From contig JAJNNQ010000006.1 of NCBI GenBank assembly GCA_027886175.1, forward strand, positions 9,424,001-9,488,000: a DNA stretch of 64,000 nucleotides, read 5' to 3'. Origin of the DNA: Phylloscopus collybita. Taxonomy: Eukaryota; Chordata; Aves; Passeriformes; Phylloscopidae. Of this stretch, positions 23,260 to 33,489 are shown piece by piece. The notes under the pieces are model-generated. The model was not told the origin of the DNA. It saw only the letters and a list, made by a program, of their open reading frames with translations, and made no database searches. Position 1 is the stretch's first letter. Each line of letters starts with the position of its first letter. Both the position numbers and the translations under genes were made by a program.

Positions 23260-26200
23260 TAATGGGATCTGTGAAATCCTTGATATCTGGTTTAAAAAAT
23301 AGTAATTTAGTTTTAGACAAATTTCTCTTAATGTCTATAATTTTTACCTCACTCTCACCTAAATTTAACCTGGACATACAACTTTCAACAACTTTTTAAA
23401 TAATCTCAAAACTATAGACTAAATACATTTTCTTTTAGTTGGATTGTCTCCATTATGTAAAAATATGGGTAAACTCTTCCTTGGTATTGAAGGCTTGTCT
23501 GTACCATTTAGGATTCAGTTCTACAAGGAGATCCCCTGACTAGCAAGGTTTAGATTAATTTTTATTTTGTCTGTACTTCTAGTTTGTCTTAGAGGTCTCA
23601 ATAGGCAGAAATTTTTTCATGTACTTCCATGTACATCTGATAAAAAAGATAGTTTGTTAAAAGCTAGATTAGAAGTTTTTAACTGGTGCTCAATTATTAC
23701 AATTGGACCTTTAGACACTGTGACACAAGGCCACAATAACAAGTAGTTTGGAGTTCAGTCCTAACTCTAGGAAAAAGGGAAAGTGGGTTAAGGCCCTTGA
23801 GGGGTCTTTGTGCTGTCCCATACGCTGTGAAATAGTTGATGTCTGTTCCTCCACTGGAAACTCTCATGTTGAAGACCTTCTTTCATGTGTTGTTTCTCAG
23901 ATACCCAAAAGAAACAGTCTCTTTAACATTAAAACACTGTTGCAAATATTTAAAATGAAAAAAAACCCTAGCATTTCATTTCCACAAAAAGAGTAAAATA
24001 TGTCTTTCCCCACTCTTCCAAGATGTCTTCTGCTGCTGAAGCATCACTAAATTATCCCACAATTTTTATAAATATATTAATTAAATGTTAAACCAAATTC
24101 ATAGATTTTTTTTTCAAGTTATATTTAAAAAAAAAAAATCACTCCAGAAGGAAGGATATTCTTTATATAGTTATGGTTAAAACAATACCACAACGCCACA
24201 AGTCAGTTTTCAAGTCATTGTGCCCTACCTGGCCCGGTGGAAAGGCTAGCATCGATCTTCGAATCTGTTAACATATACTTGATGCTTTAAAAACAGGCAG
24301 GGAAAAAACTCCTTTTCTGATCCTAATTCCATTTCTATTGTATTTTTTTCTATTATATCATTGTTTTAAATACTCTATATATTATTTTATGATAAATTTC
24401 AAGCATAAATCTCATTTTATTTTAATATTAATATAAATATTATTGCAGAAGCCTCTTCCTTTGATACTTTCCAGTAACAAAGTTTTAAAAAGTTAGAATT
24501 CTGTAACTGAATGAGGAATAGTCTCTGATGTGGTTATTTAAGACTTGAAATGTAATAGCATAAAGAAATGGTCTCTTGAGGTATTTCAACTAGATGATTG
24601 CAGGTAGTACTTCACTGAAAAAATGTGAGTAATGCAACAGGGGTATTTTTGTCATAATATAATCATATCCCTAAGGCTGTAAAAGATATGAGATTTTGCA
24701 GAATATCTATAATTCCCAAGAGGAGTGATTATGTCCTGACAACTACCCACTAGATTCGCCTTGCTGCTTTTATAAGAAGTCTGCATTGTGTGAGATAATG
24801 CAGCTTAATTTCCTAAAAGATAAAGTCAGTTTGACAGCAGTTTCAGCATGTTTCACACGAAATAATCTGTCATTATGAAATAATGTAACATTAAGAATGT
24901 TCTCTACCTATTGAGAATCCTCCCCCAATTCAGTGATCCAGTGTAATAATAAAGATGAGAAAAGTGATGTGTTCAACAATGTAAGGATATTGGGAACTTG
25001 CAATAATAATTGGGAAATATTATGGAAATTTCACTGTCTACAGAAAGTTATAATATCTTCTGTGGTGGTTTGCTTGGGGTTTTTTGTGTTTTTTTTTGGG
25101 GGGGGGGAGTTGTTTGTTTGTTTGTTTTTGGTTTGGTTTGGTTTTTTGTTTGTTTGTTTTTGGGGTTTTTTTCCAGAATATTATAAGTAGAGTTCAATAC
25201 CGTGCTTGCAAGAGTACAGATGAAACTGGGCTACCTTTTTTCTAGCTTTTTGGGTAACTATAGTGAATAATAGCCCTTAACTTAACAATGCCAAATGCAA
25301 TTTGTTTCCTCATCTGATTTTGAAATTCTTTCTAAAAAGCCACTGTTAGAAAGCTGCTGATATGCAGTCTATCCATTAAGGTCAGTTTACTGTGTCCCAG
25401 TGACTCTGCATTATGGCAGATTCAGTTGAAAACAAACTGCAGAACAAAGGATGATATAGTTAGCATAGGTGACACATTAAAAGTTAGATATTAAATAATT
25501 ATCTAAACTCATCCCTTCACCACTGATAGGAAAAATGTCTCCAGATAGTAAATCTTATTATCCCTCATCTCAAAATTAGTAAATTTTTGATTGCTCTTTT
25601 CCCAGTATATAAATTCATCTTTTAACAAACATTTTTGTTATAAGCATCCATCTCTAGACTAAATTTTGTAAATCTCCATTGAAGTTACATTTTGCTGTTA
25701 GTATAAATATTCCAAAAAGTAACAAACGGTAAAACATGTTACCATCAGCTCTTCCTACACACTGATGAGAGATCATTCTAATACCTAGTATCACAGTACT
25801 AAATTGAACAATTTATGTGTTAGAAAAACCCAAAGAAAAAACCAACCCCTCTCACCTGCTTAATCACACTCAGAAGACAAGATAACAAAAATAGCAAAAC
25901 GAATCTCAAATTCACAAAATTCTATTTAATTAAATTTAATTAAGACCATTACATTTAAATGACAAAGAATCTACTACTTCTTTCCAAATTGGCACCATTA
26001 AAAGAAATACTCATAAGAATAGTGGTTCCAAAAATAAGTAACAAAGGATTTGCTAACAGATGTAAGTTTGTGTCTTTATACGGAATATTTTAGTCACAAT
26101 CACTAAACATGAAAATGGATCAATTCTTATTCATATTAGTACATTATTTTTATTGGCTCAACAGGCTGAACTGGGTTGGATATCAATATTAGAAATTACT

Positions 26201-29200
26201 TTGCACAATGTTAGTTGGAGTCAGGGGAAAGACTAGTGGAATATTGGAAATTGACTAGTAGGATTATTGGAAAGCTAGAAAAATGTTAAATAAATAAGAA
26301 TACTTGTCAACTCTTTTAAAAAAGCATTTTTGGATCTTTTCCGTTGTTCATAACAACTGAGTTTTACATACACAAATTATCAGAGAAATTAAATTCCTCT
26401 CATGTGCAAGTAATGCTGGTAAAATAGAAATACATTTTCTTTTTGTTCACTCAGAGAGTACAAACAATAGCATATAACCTACTTGAACAAGCAGATCTTG
26501 AAAAGAAAAAAGCAAACAGCTAGGAAAAGGAGCATAAAACTCTACAAAGAATGGTTGATGGGAAACAAAGTAATGATTACTTTTCAGTAAATTTGAGCAA
26601 ATGAAATAGAAGGGTACACCATTACATCCTTGCCTTAGTCTTAAAAAAAGGAGAAAAATTGAAAGGTAGGAAACTAGTTCCTAAAAAATATTGATACAAA
26701 TTGTCTATTTAATTCTGAATATTAAATTAACCTTTCTCTTGGAAAAGGTCAGAATGGTTCATCCTTAGCATTTAGTTCTATGGGCTTATAAAAAGAGATA
26801 ATTTTAGGTAACTGAGCTTATTAGGTTATTTTATCAGCCTTGAAAAACAACAGGTTGTGAAAAAAAAGGACAAGATGATTTTAATATCCAAGATGATACT
26901 GGAAACTTAATGGGATCATGGACTAGGGACTTTATGTAGCATACAATGCAAAGTCTTTCATATATGTGCAGTAAATCCAACAAACCAGATTTTCTTCCAC
27001 ACATGCAGATCAGCCATGCAAGACATATGCATTTGAATTACTATTGAAACATTTTAAACACTGTAATTCACTTTCAGGCCCAGGTTCAAACCAAATTCCA
27101 CATATATGCTCCTCAGCACAAGACAGGTACCCAAAAGACATAATGTAGAAATGCTAGGAAAAATTCATAGGACCCAAGATTTTGCTATCTGAAACTGAAA
27201 ATTTTGTGCTTCATATCAAGAAACGACCAGTATTTCTGGGAATGCTAAAAGATCCTTAAGTAAACCAAAGTCTAGTTTTGTTTGATTTCAGCAGAGTTAA
27301 AAAGAGTGGCTCTCAAAAAGGCTGAATTCCTTCCTTGCTTTCTGGAAAACCAAAAGTATCTGCAAGATTGATAAAGAATATTTGTCAACACATTTGCTAT
27401 TTTATGAAGCTAAGGTTTCTCAAAGATGTATTCCCAGCCATGAAAAAGTAAAGGAATTTTAAGCAATTTGTAATTCAGATGAAATGGGAACTACCTTCAA
27501 TCCCTACAGTATCCTGGCTAATTAATGAAGTTTTATTTTACATATTTTTCTTCCAAGCCTTTGGCATTGTTTGACAGTATTCTTTATAAGGACTTTCTTT
27601 CCCAAACAATATTCCTTCTCTGAAGAATAATTATACCTTGTTTAATGCAGCATTGTACATGCCCAGACAGAAACAATAGTTCACGGTTTAAAATTCTTGT
27701 GATTTACCTCATGTAGTCCCAAAACATGGGTTTGCAGTTTGGCAATTTTAAAATGTAGGGATATCACAAGTGGGAATAAAAAAAAAATAGAAATATTTTG
27801 GTAAAATCAATGACATTTAAAGACTGATTTTAGAGAAAAAGTCTGCATTTGAGGGCTGGAAGGGGAGACGGTCACCTCTCTTCAACATAGCTCAGCTGGA
27901 TTTTGAATTGATAGGTAGGATGAAGGATTGTACTCAATGTATATTGTCGTATAAGTTATCAGAAAGCTACTTATCCTAGCATTTTGGCAGAATTTACTTT
28001 AAAATGTCAAGTCACTCTTTCTTAATTAAAAGTACTACTAGTATTTGGAATAATTTCTAAGACATCTTTGAAGGCTTACTATTTACGAGTAAGAAAGGAA
28101 GTTTAATATTAAGACAAGTGGAATCACCAGACAGAAATCAATTATTGGAGAGCATAACATGACTCTGAAGCTCTTGTTTCGTAATAGTTTTTTCAGTAAT
28201 AAAATTTTTCCATGGGAACATTTTAGATTTTAATAGAGTTGAGAAACTGATGTATTCTGTTTACTAGAGGGATAGTAACCTTGGCACTTGTGATATGGAA
28301 GAAGTTTGAATATACATAATCATAAAATGCAATTCAGAAGGAAATATGTCTGATAGTCTGACTAAACATTTCAAACTGAAACAATAAATAAATCAAGAAA
28401 CAAAGTGAAACTACAAGAAAGCAAAATGTATTCATTACAGAACTTGAATTATCCAGATGTAAGTTCTATATGAGTCTCTAGATCTCTATAGAAAGAGATT
28501 TTTTCAAAACAAGAGACTGGCAGTGTTGACAGGAAATAGAAAAAAAACAAAACAAAAAAACGCCAAAACTATAGGACAATAAAGGAGTGATCAGGAGGAG
28601 ATTTCCCTCTGAAGAGAGCAGAGCTCACACATCATCTTCTGAAAACATGATTTACGCATTCTGAAATATTCTTAAGGTTTTCTGTCTATATAAAACATGC
28701 TTTTGAAATTTAAGTCTGGTTTTCATGCATTTTGATTTTTTTCTCACTAAAAAAACCCAGTAAAAATAAACTTTCACATCTTCTCTCTATCATTGAATCT
28801 TGTCTGAATTCAAATTCTTAAGCGATATAGATTATACACTCTTAACTTTGCATTTTTAAAGGAAAATGAAAACTGTGTAATATTTTTGCTATGGGTGATC
28901 CATTAGGGTGATGCTTCTAAAATTAAAAAAAATAGTAGAAAACTTTTTCTTATGTATTTTTTCTAAGTACCGACACTACATTGAAAGAAGGATTGAAGTT
29001 GTTATGAAAATGTGGTCCTAGCCCATTCTGACTCAATCATTTAGTCTGACTTTTTATTTTAGGAGTAATCTAATTTTACAATGAATATCAATCTTCAAAA
29101 TGGGACTGGAAATCCTTTGTAAGGAATCAAAAAAAGAATTTGATAAATAAAGTGACTTATAATGTCTCTAGAGCTAGGTCAAATACTCTTATAAAGCTTT

Positions 29201-29745
29201 AGATTTCTATTACACAATACTCATATAGCTCTTAATTATTTAGAATAGAGGGGCTGTAGTTATTGACAATGTAGGAATTTTGGTGCATTCAATGATAAAT
29301 AAATAAATATACTGTACTAATTGTGATCTCACAAAGTTCACAAGTGCAATTTAGGATTCTAAATCCAAACTGATATTCTGAAAAGTCTTATGCAGCTGCT
29401 ATTAAACTGACTAGTTATTTTGGCTAGCCAAATTTGGATTCCAGCATATTGGTATAAAAATTTACTTTTTTAGTTACCCTGACACCTGAAGTTTATGGTC
29501 CAATACATCCTAATTTTAATTCTGCTGCAACAATTGGAGTTTAATTCATAGTCACCCAGCCAAGACTTAACAGTCAGGTGTTTTGGAATCATTGCTAAGC
29601 CATCTGCAAATATATGCCATTAGCCATAGGAAGAACAAGAGATATGAAAACATTAGTGATCAAAGCATTCCTTCAGGATACATGAAGGATGTCTCTTTTC
29701 CCATGCTTCTGCCTCAGACAGTTTAAATTTCTGAGTGCAGTCAAA
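23260..29745. other. Long AT-rich stretch, no recognised gene
   Basis: About 6.5 kb with no supported gene and no clear transposon apart from the G/T tract at 25061. All reading frames are short and domain-free. It may include conserved non-coding elements, but single-sequence inspection cannot show that. Confidence 0.5.
25061..25172. repeat. G/T-rich simple repeat with a G9-10 run
   Basis: Starts TGTGGTGGTTTGCTTGGGG and then has T runs, a run of about ten G near 25100, and GTTT and GGTTT units. The TGTGGTGGTTTG start resembles the antisense tip of a known avian LTR family. The tract could therefore be a truncated LTR tip overtaken by simple repeat, but this is only a guess. Confidence 0.85.
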
Positions 29746-29754
29746 GAATCAAAA

Positions 29755-29937
29755 AATGAGAAGATCAGAAGATTACAGAGTGATTACAGAATGATAGACC
29801 TTGGAAGTTCAAGCAGGATTAACTGGACCAGGTTGCTGAGGACTATGACCTATCGTCTTCTGAATACCTTTACAGATGGAGATTCCACAGTGCCTCAGGA
29901 CAGCCTATTATAGTTGCTCAATTTCAAAGTAAAATAT

Positions 29938-29969
<32 letters not shown>

Positions 29970-30545
29970 TTTTATATTCCTGTGTTCAGATGGAATTTAA
30001 TCCTTTTTAATTTGTCTCCATTTCCTCTGGTCCTGTCAGTTGGCACTACTGAGAGGAGTCTGCTTGCCATTTCTTCATTCTCTCCCATCGGGTATTTATA
30101 CACAATGGTGAGATTCCCCTTGAGCCTTTTCTTTTCCAGGCTAAAGAGCTCCAGCTCTCTCAACCTCTCCTGATATGTCCATCCCCTTAATGATCTTAGT
30201 GGCCTTGTGATGTACAAGCTGCACTAAGTCTATATCTGTCCTGTGCTGGGGAGCCCAGAACTGGACACAGGACTTCATATGTGGCCTTACCAGTGCTGAC
30301 TAGAGAGGAAGGATCACCACCTTTGACCTGCTGGGACACTTCTCCTACTGCAGCTTTGAGTACCATTGTTCTTCTGTGCAACAGGCCCATTGCTGGCTCT
30401 GGTTCAATGTGCTGTGTACTAGAACCCCAGTTCCTCTACTGCAAAGCTGCTTTCTAGATATTTATGGGAGTAACATGGCTACAGAATGTTGCCATGCTCA
30501 TGCCTGCATGTTTGAGTTTTGAGAATTCTATTCCCAGGCACGGTC
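29755..30545 (-). mobile_element. CR1 LINE, antisense, split by a microsatellite
   Basis: The plus strand is the complement of a CR1 3' end. It has the tail side at about 29776-29805 (GATTACAGAATGATAGACC, TTGGAAGTTC), then CAGGTTGCTGAGGACTATG and GATGGAGATTCCAC. An ATAC microsatellite follows at 29935-29970. Then come TCAGATGGAATTTAATCC at 29988, TCCATTTCCTCTGGTCCTGT, GTATTTATACACAATGGTGAG, CTCCAGCTCTCTCAACC, GGGGAGCCCAGAACTGGACA at 30248 and later ORF2 sequence to about 30545. The microsatellite sits where the segment between 'cctcaggacagcct' and 'gttcagatgg' should be. The frames at 29689, 29972, 29982 and 30196 are shadows. Confidence 0.88.
29934..29972. repeat. (ATAC)n/(AT)n microsatellite
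   Basis: Seven or so TACA units bounded by TATATA on both sides. It interrupts the antisense CR1 at a point where about 80 bp of CR1 consensus are missing. Confidence 0.95.
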
Positions 30546-30549
30546 TTGA

Positions 30550-30905
30550 GGCACAAAGTCATGTTCTGTAAACTACCAAAGTTCCCACATCTGTTCCCAG
30601 AGGAGGGGCTTCAGTAACAGTCTCTAGAAAATAACCAGTAGTTCCCAAGGGTCCCACCTCTAGAGTGGACACATCTGTAAATGTAAAAAAAGAGTCAAAA
30701 AAATAAAAAAAAAGTCTCTTGCTTGCAAGAACTCCACGCAGCCTCTTTAATGCACTCCCTGCCTCGTTCCTACGTCCCCCGCAGTTATAACAGAAAAATA
30801 GTTGATTTTATTTTATTTATATATATATATGTTTATATGTATGTGTGTGCATACATGTATGTATACAGACATAAATAGATACACACATAGATATAGTTAC
30901 ATGTA
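30550..30905. other. Spacer with A-rich runs and a TA/TG microsatellite
   Basis: No gene. It contains A runs at 30687-30713 and, from about 30817 to 30900, an impure TATA/TGTA/ACACAT repeat that leads to the LTR at 30914. Confidence 0.6.
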
Positions 30906-30907
30906 TA

Positions 30908-30913
30908 TTTAGA
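30908..30913. repeat. Target-site duplication, left, of solo LTR copy 2
   Basis: TTTAGA directly before the LTR's TG; exact copy at 31608-31613. Confidence 0.9.
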
Positions 30914-31311
30914 TGTGGCTGTGTAAAAAAATGTTTTGTAAGTTTTAGTTTTGAATGTAGTATAGTTTTTTTTATATTGTAAGTTTTAGTATAGTAGATA
31001 CCCTAAAAAGGCCCCTTAGTTTCAAGGTAAATGATAAAGTTGCTAAGACAACCAGAGTCTCTGTACAGAGTCTCTTCCCTATTGGTTCCCTTTCTGTTAC
31101 ATCCCTGTTTCATGTATGATCTTCTCCCTTTGTCCATCATAAAACTTTTATCTTCAAGGTCCAAGAGCTTCGGCCCGTGGTTGGCAAAACCCTGAGAGAC
31201 CACTCCCCGACCTATTCGGGATTTGTTAGTGTTTATGTAATCTAGTTGGCATGTATCGTTTTAATTGTTTTATTGGTTTAAACACATTGTACCCACCCAT
31301 GAGATTTTTTG

Positions 31312-31320
31312 TATAAAAAC
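31312..31320 (+). promoter_or_regulatory. TATA box of solo LTR copy 2
   Basis: TATAAAAAC in the U3/R region, directly followed by GCCCTGCAGC. It aligns with a damaged AACAAAAAC in copy 1 at about 20889. This copy may retain core promoter strength. Confidence 0.75.
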
Positions 31321-31394
31321 GCCCTGCAGCCCAGGTCCGGGGTCTTTTGAGAGGCACTGACCTGAGGCTGGGGGAACTCCTGACTCCCCCACCA

Positions 31395-31400
31395 AATAAA
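31395..31400 (+). terminator. Retroviral poly-A signal in solo LTR copy 2
   Basis: AATAAA followed by GCCTCTTTTT, in the expected place downstream of the TATA box at 31312. Confidence 0.8.
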
Positions 31401-31607
31401 GCCTCTTTTTCAAAGCCTCTAAAAGTCCCCTCTTTTACCACCGCCATGTCAGCGTGAGCTGAACTGCCTGCAAACCAAAAACCCCACCAACGAACTTTAC
31501 TAAAGCGTATCCAGAAAGCAGCCGGGGGCCCAGCCTGAATATCGAGCTGAGCCAAATCCAGATACGCACCGTCGCAGCACCCAGCGCCCTGGGGCTGAGA
31601 CGCAACA

Positions 31608-31613
31608 TTTAGA
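31608..31613. repeat. Target-site duplication, right, of solo LTR copy 2
   Basis: TTTAGA directly after the LTR's terminal CA; exact copy at 30908-30913. Confidence 0.9.
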
Positions 31614-31614
31614 C

Positions 31615-32558
31615 AGCTATATTTACATAGTTACATAGGTATTCTAGGAGGCATATTCCATTCAGATATATCAAACTTCCTTCAGTGACAAATTCCTGCT
31701 CATCTAGACAGAGTTGCCTTGTTCCTGTTGTATTCTAAAGACAGCTAGTCCTCTTAAATGTAAAGCACAATTTCACTATGCTGGCAGTGAAAAACCAGGA
31801 GTATCTCTTCACATGGAGATGTGTTTTTCGTTTTAGAGGGTGTGATACTTGAAAAGGATTCTGTATTAAATTATATATTCGGCATATTAGCAAGGGCTCT
31901 ATAAACACTGTAAAGTTTATAGATTAAGTACATTAATAGATCAAGTATATTAATCACAGCTGTGTACATACAAACTAAGGCCCAGACATGCTAGACAGAA
32001 AAGTGGGCTCTCATGCTGCAGTGAGTGTGCTTTCTTAATTGACTGTTTGGCTCAAGAGCTATTGTAAACACAAATGTTTCTAACTTCTCCATTCAACCAC
32101 ACAGAAGACAGCATGTGTTAAGCATGGCCAAGTCACTCACAAGAAACGTCATACTGCACTTTCACTGTTAGTATGCAAAGTGTCAATCTGATGTCCAAGG
32201 ATCAGATTTCGCTAAAATATAGTCAATGTAGACATATAGGCATTTTTTGTAGACAATCATAATATTTTCTGGTCTGAGAATTCTCTCATTTGTTGACAAA
32301 GCTGTTTTTAATGTTGTTTTACAAGGGCTTTTTTAATGACTTTTTCCCTTTTTTAGTTTACATAGTAGATGTACAGACAAATAATGGAACTGAAAAATGT
32401 TTCTCACTCAAAGGCTTTTGAAGATCTAAATCTTCTCTGAGTCTTGTATAAATATGCCTATTTAACTAGCACCTAGATTTCATTGGTTATTTAAGAATAA
32501 TAGAAGATAAAATGTTTCTTTGGCTTAATGCTATCCCAAGAGAGTATTTCACTATATT

Positions 32559-32623
<65 letters not shown>

Positions 32624-33410
32624 CTCCTGTATGTCTGTTTCTTTGTCCTTTTCTTCTAGCACTAATATAATTTCTCTTCCTGGTTTTTATAATTCTCATC
32701 ACATTATTTCTTCATCTTGCTTTGACTAGTATGGCTTTATTTAGGGCATTTAATATCTCTCTAATTAGAAAATTAGTGTATTTCAATACCAATATTGCAA
32801 TACAGTATTACAATGCATAATTTGTTCCTATATAATTTTTAGCTGTCAGAATTATATAAAGAATAAGGTGGTCATGACAGGGAAATGGTAAGAATAATAA
32901 TCAATTGCCTGTTATCCTGAGCTGATTTCTTGTGATCTAGGGTTTTGAGTATGTTTCATAGCACCATATGCAGATTTAGGAAAGAAGCACATATTTCCTT
33001 TCTACCTTTCTGAGTGTTGTATTTTCTGCAATGATGCCACAAAATTAAAGATGACAGATTAGCAGATAAAACACTTAGGATCCATCACTGATCAAACACA
33101 GTCAGAAAATTTATATAATTAATCCTTATGTGTCCAGGTTAAGAACAAATTTGTCCTTTATTGGTTCACAAAATCTGAGAATATCACTTACAGGAATGTA
33201 GATATTGGTCATAAAGGTTAGAAAAAGTGATTTTATATGTATTTGAGGAGGGGTGCACAACTAAAATTGTAGAAATTAAATGTGTGTGTGTTATTACCTA
33301 TGTATGTTTGAAAAAGGAATGATGCTAGGGAGTGTGACTGCTATGCAAATATTTCAAACAGACCAAAGGCAGTGTCACTGATAAGCCACTTTAAATAAGT
33401 TTATATAAGG
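31615..33410. other. AT-rich DNA, no recognised gene
   Basis: No supported gene. It contains the poly-T/(GT)n microsatellite at 32562. The 71-codon antisense frame at 32487 runs through that microsatellite and is an artefact. Confidence 0.5.
32562..32621. repeat. Poly-T followed by (GT)n microsatellite
   Basis: About 29 T, then about 15 GT units without interruption. Pure tracts of this length are usually polymorphic. Confidence 0.97.
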
Positions 33411-33416
33411 AGTTCA

Positions 33417-33487
33417 GGCCCAATTCTGCACCCAGTCAAGTCAGTGAGAATTTAGCCACTAATTTCAAAGAGATTTGGACTGAGCCC
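33417..33487. repeat. Short palindromic ancient-looking repeat
   Basis: About 70 bp beginning GGCCCAATTCTGCACCC and ending GATTTGGACTGAGCCC. The arms are loosely self-complementary (for example CAAGTCAGTGAGAATTT against the following ACTAATTTCAAAG). It resembles a palindromic element I associate with many reptile and bird introns, probably a MITE-like remnant. The family name is not certain. Confidence 0.5.
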
Positions 33488-33489
33488 AG

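Larger units (their letters stand above)
30914..31607 (+). mobile_element. ERVK-type solo LTR, copy 2, with perfect 6-bp target duplication
   Basis: A 694-bp LTR from TGTGGCTGTGTAAAAAAATG to ...GAGACGCAACA. It is flanked by exact copies of the 6-mer TTTAGA at 30908-30913 and 31608-31613. A clean TATA box (TATAAAAAC) lies at 31312, about 80 bp before an AATAAA signal at 31395, as expected for U3-R-U5. It is the same family and orientation as 20478-21149, but has less decay in the promoter and an extra GC-rich segment before its 3' end. No internal genes remain, so it is a solo LTR. The antisense 109-codon frame at 31226 lies inside it and is a shadow. Confidence 0.94.

Noticed and set aside
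24230..24275. tRNA T-arm-like CTTCGAATCTG
   Set aside because: No matching acceptor, D or anticodon arms around it.
20478..31607. The two related LTRs as the two ends of one 11-kb provirus
   Set aside because: Each has its own distinct 6-bp target duplication, and the DNA between them holds CR1 and other insertions rather than retroviral genes.
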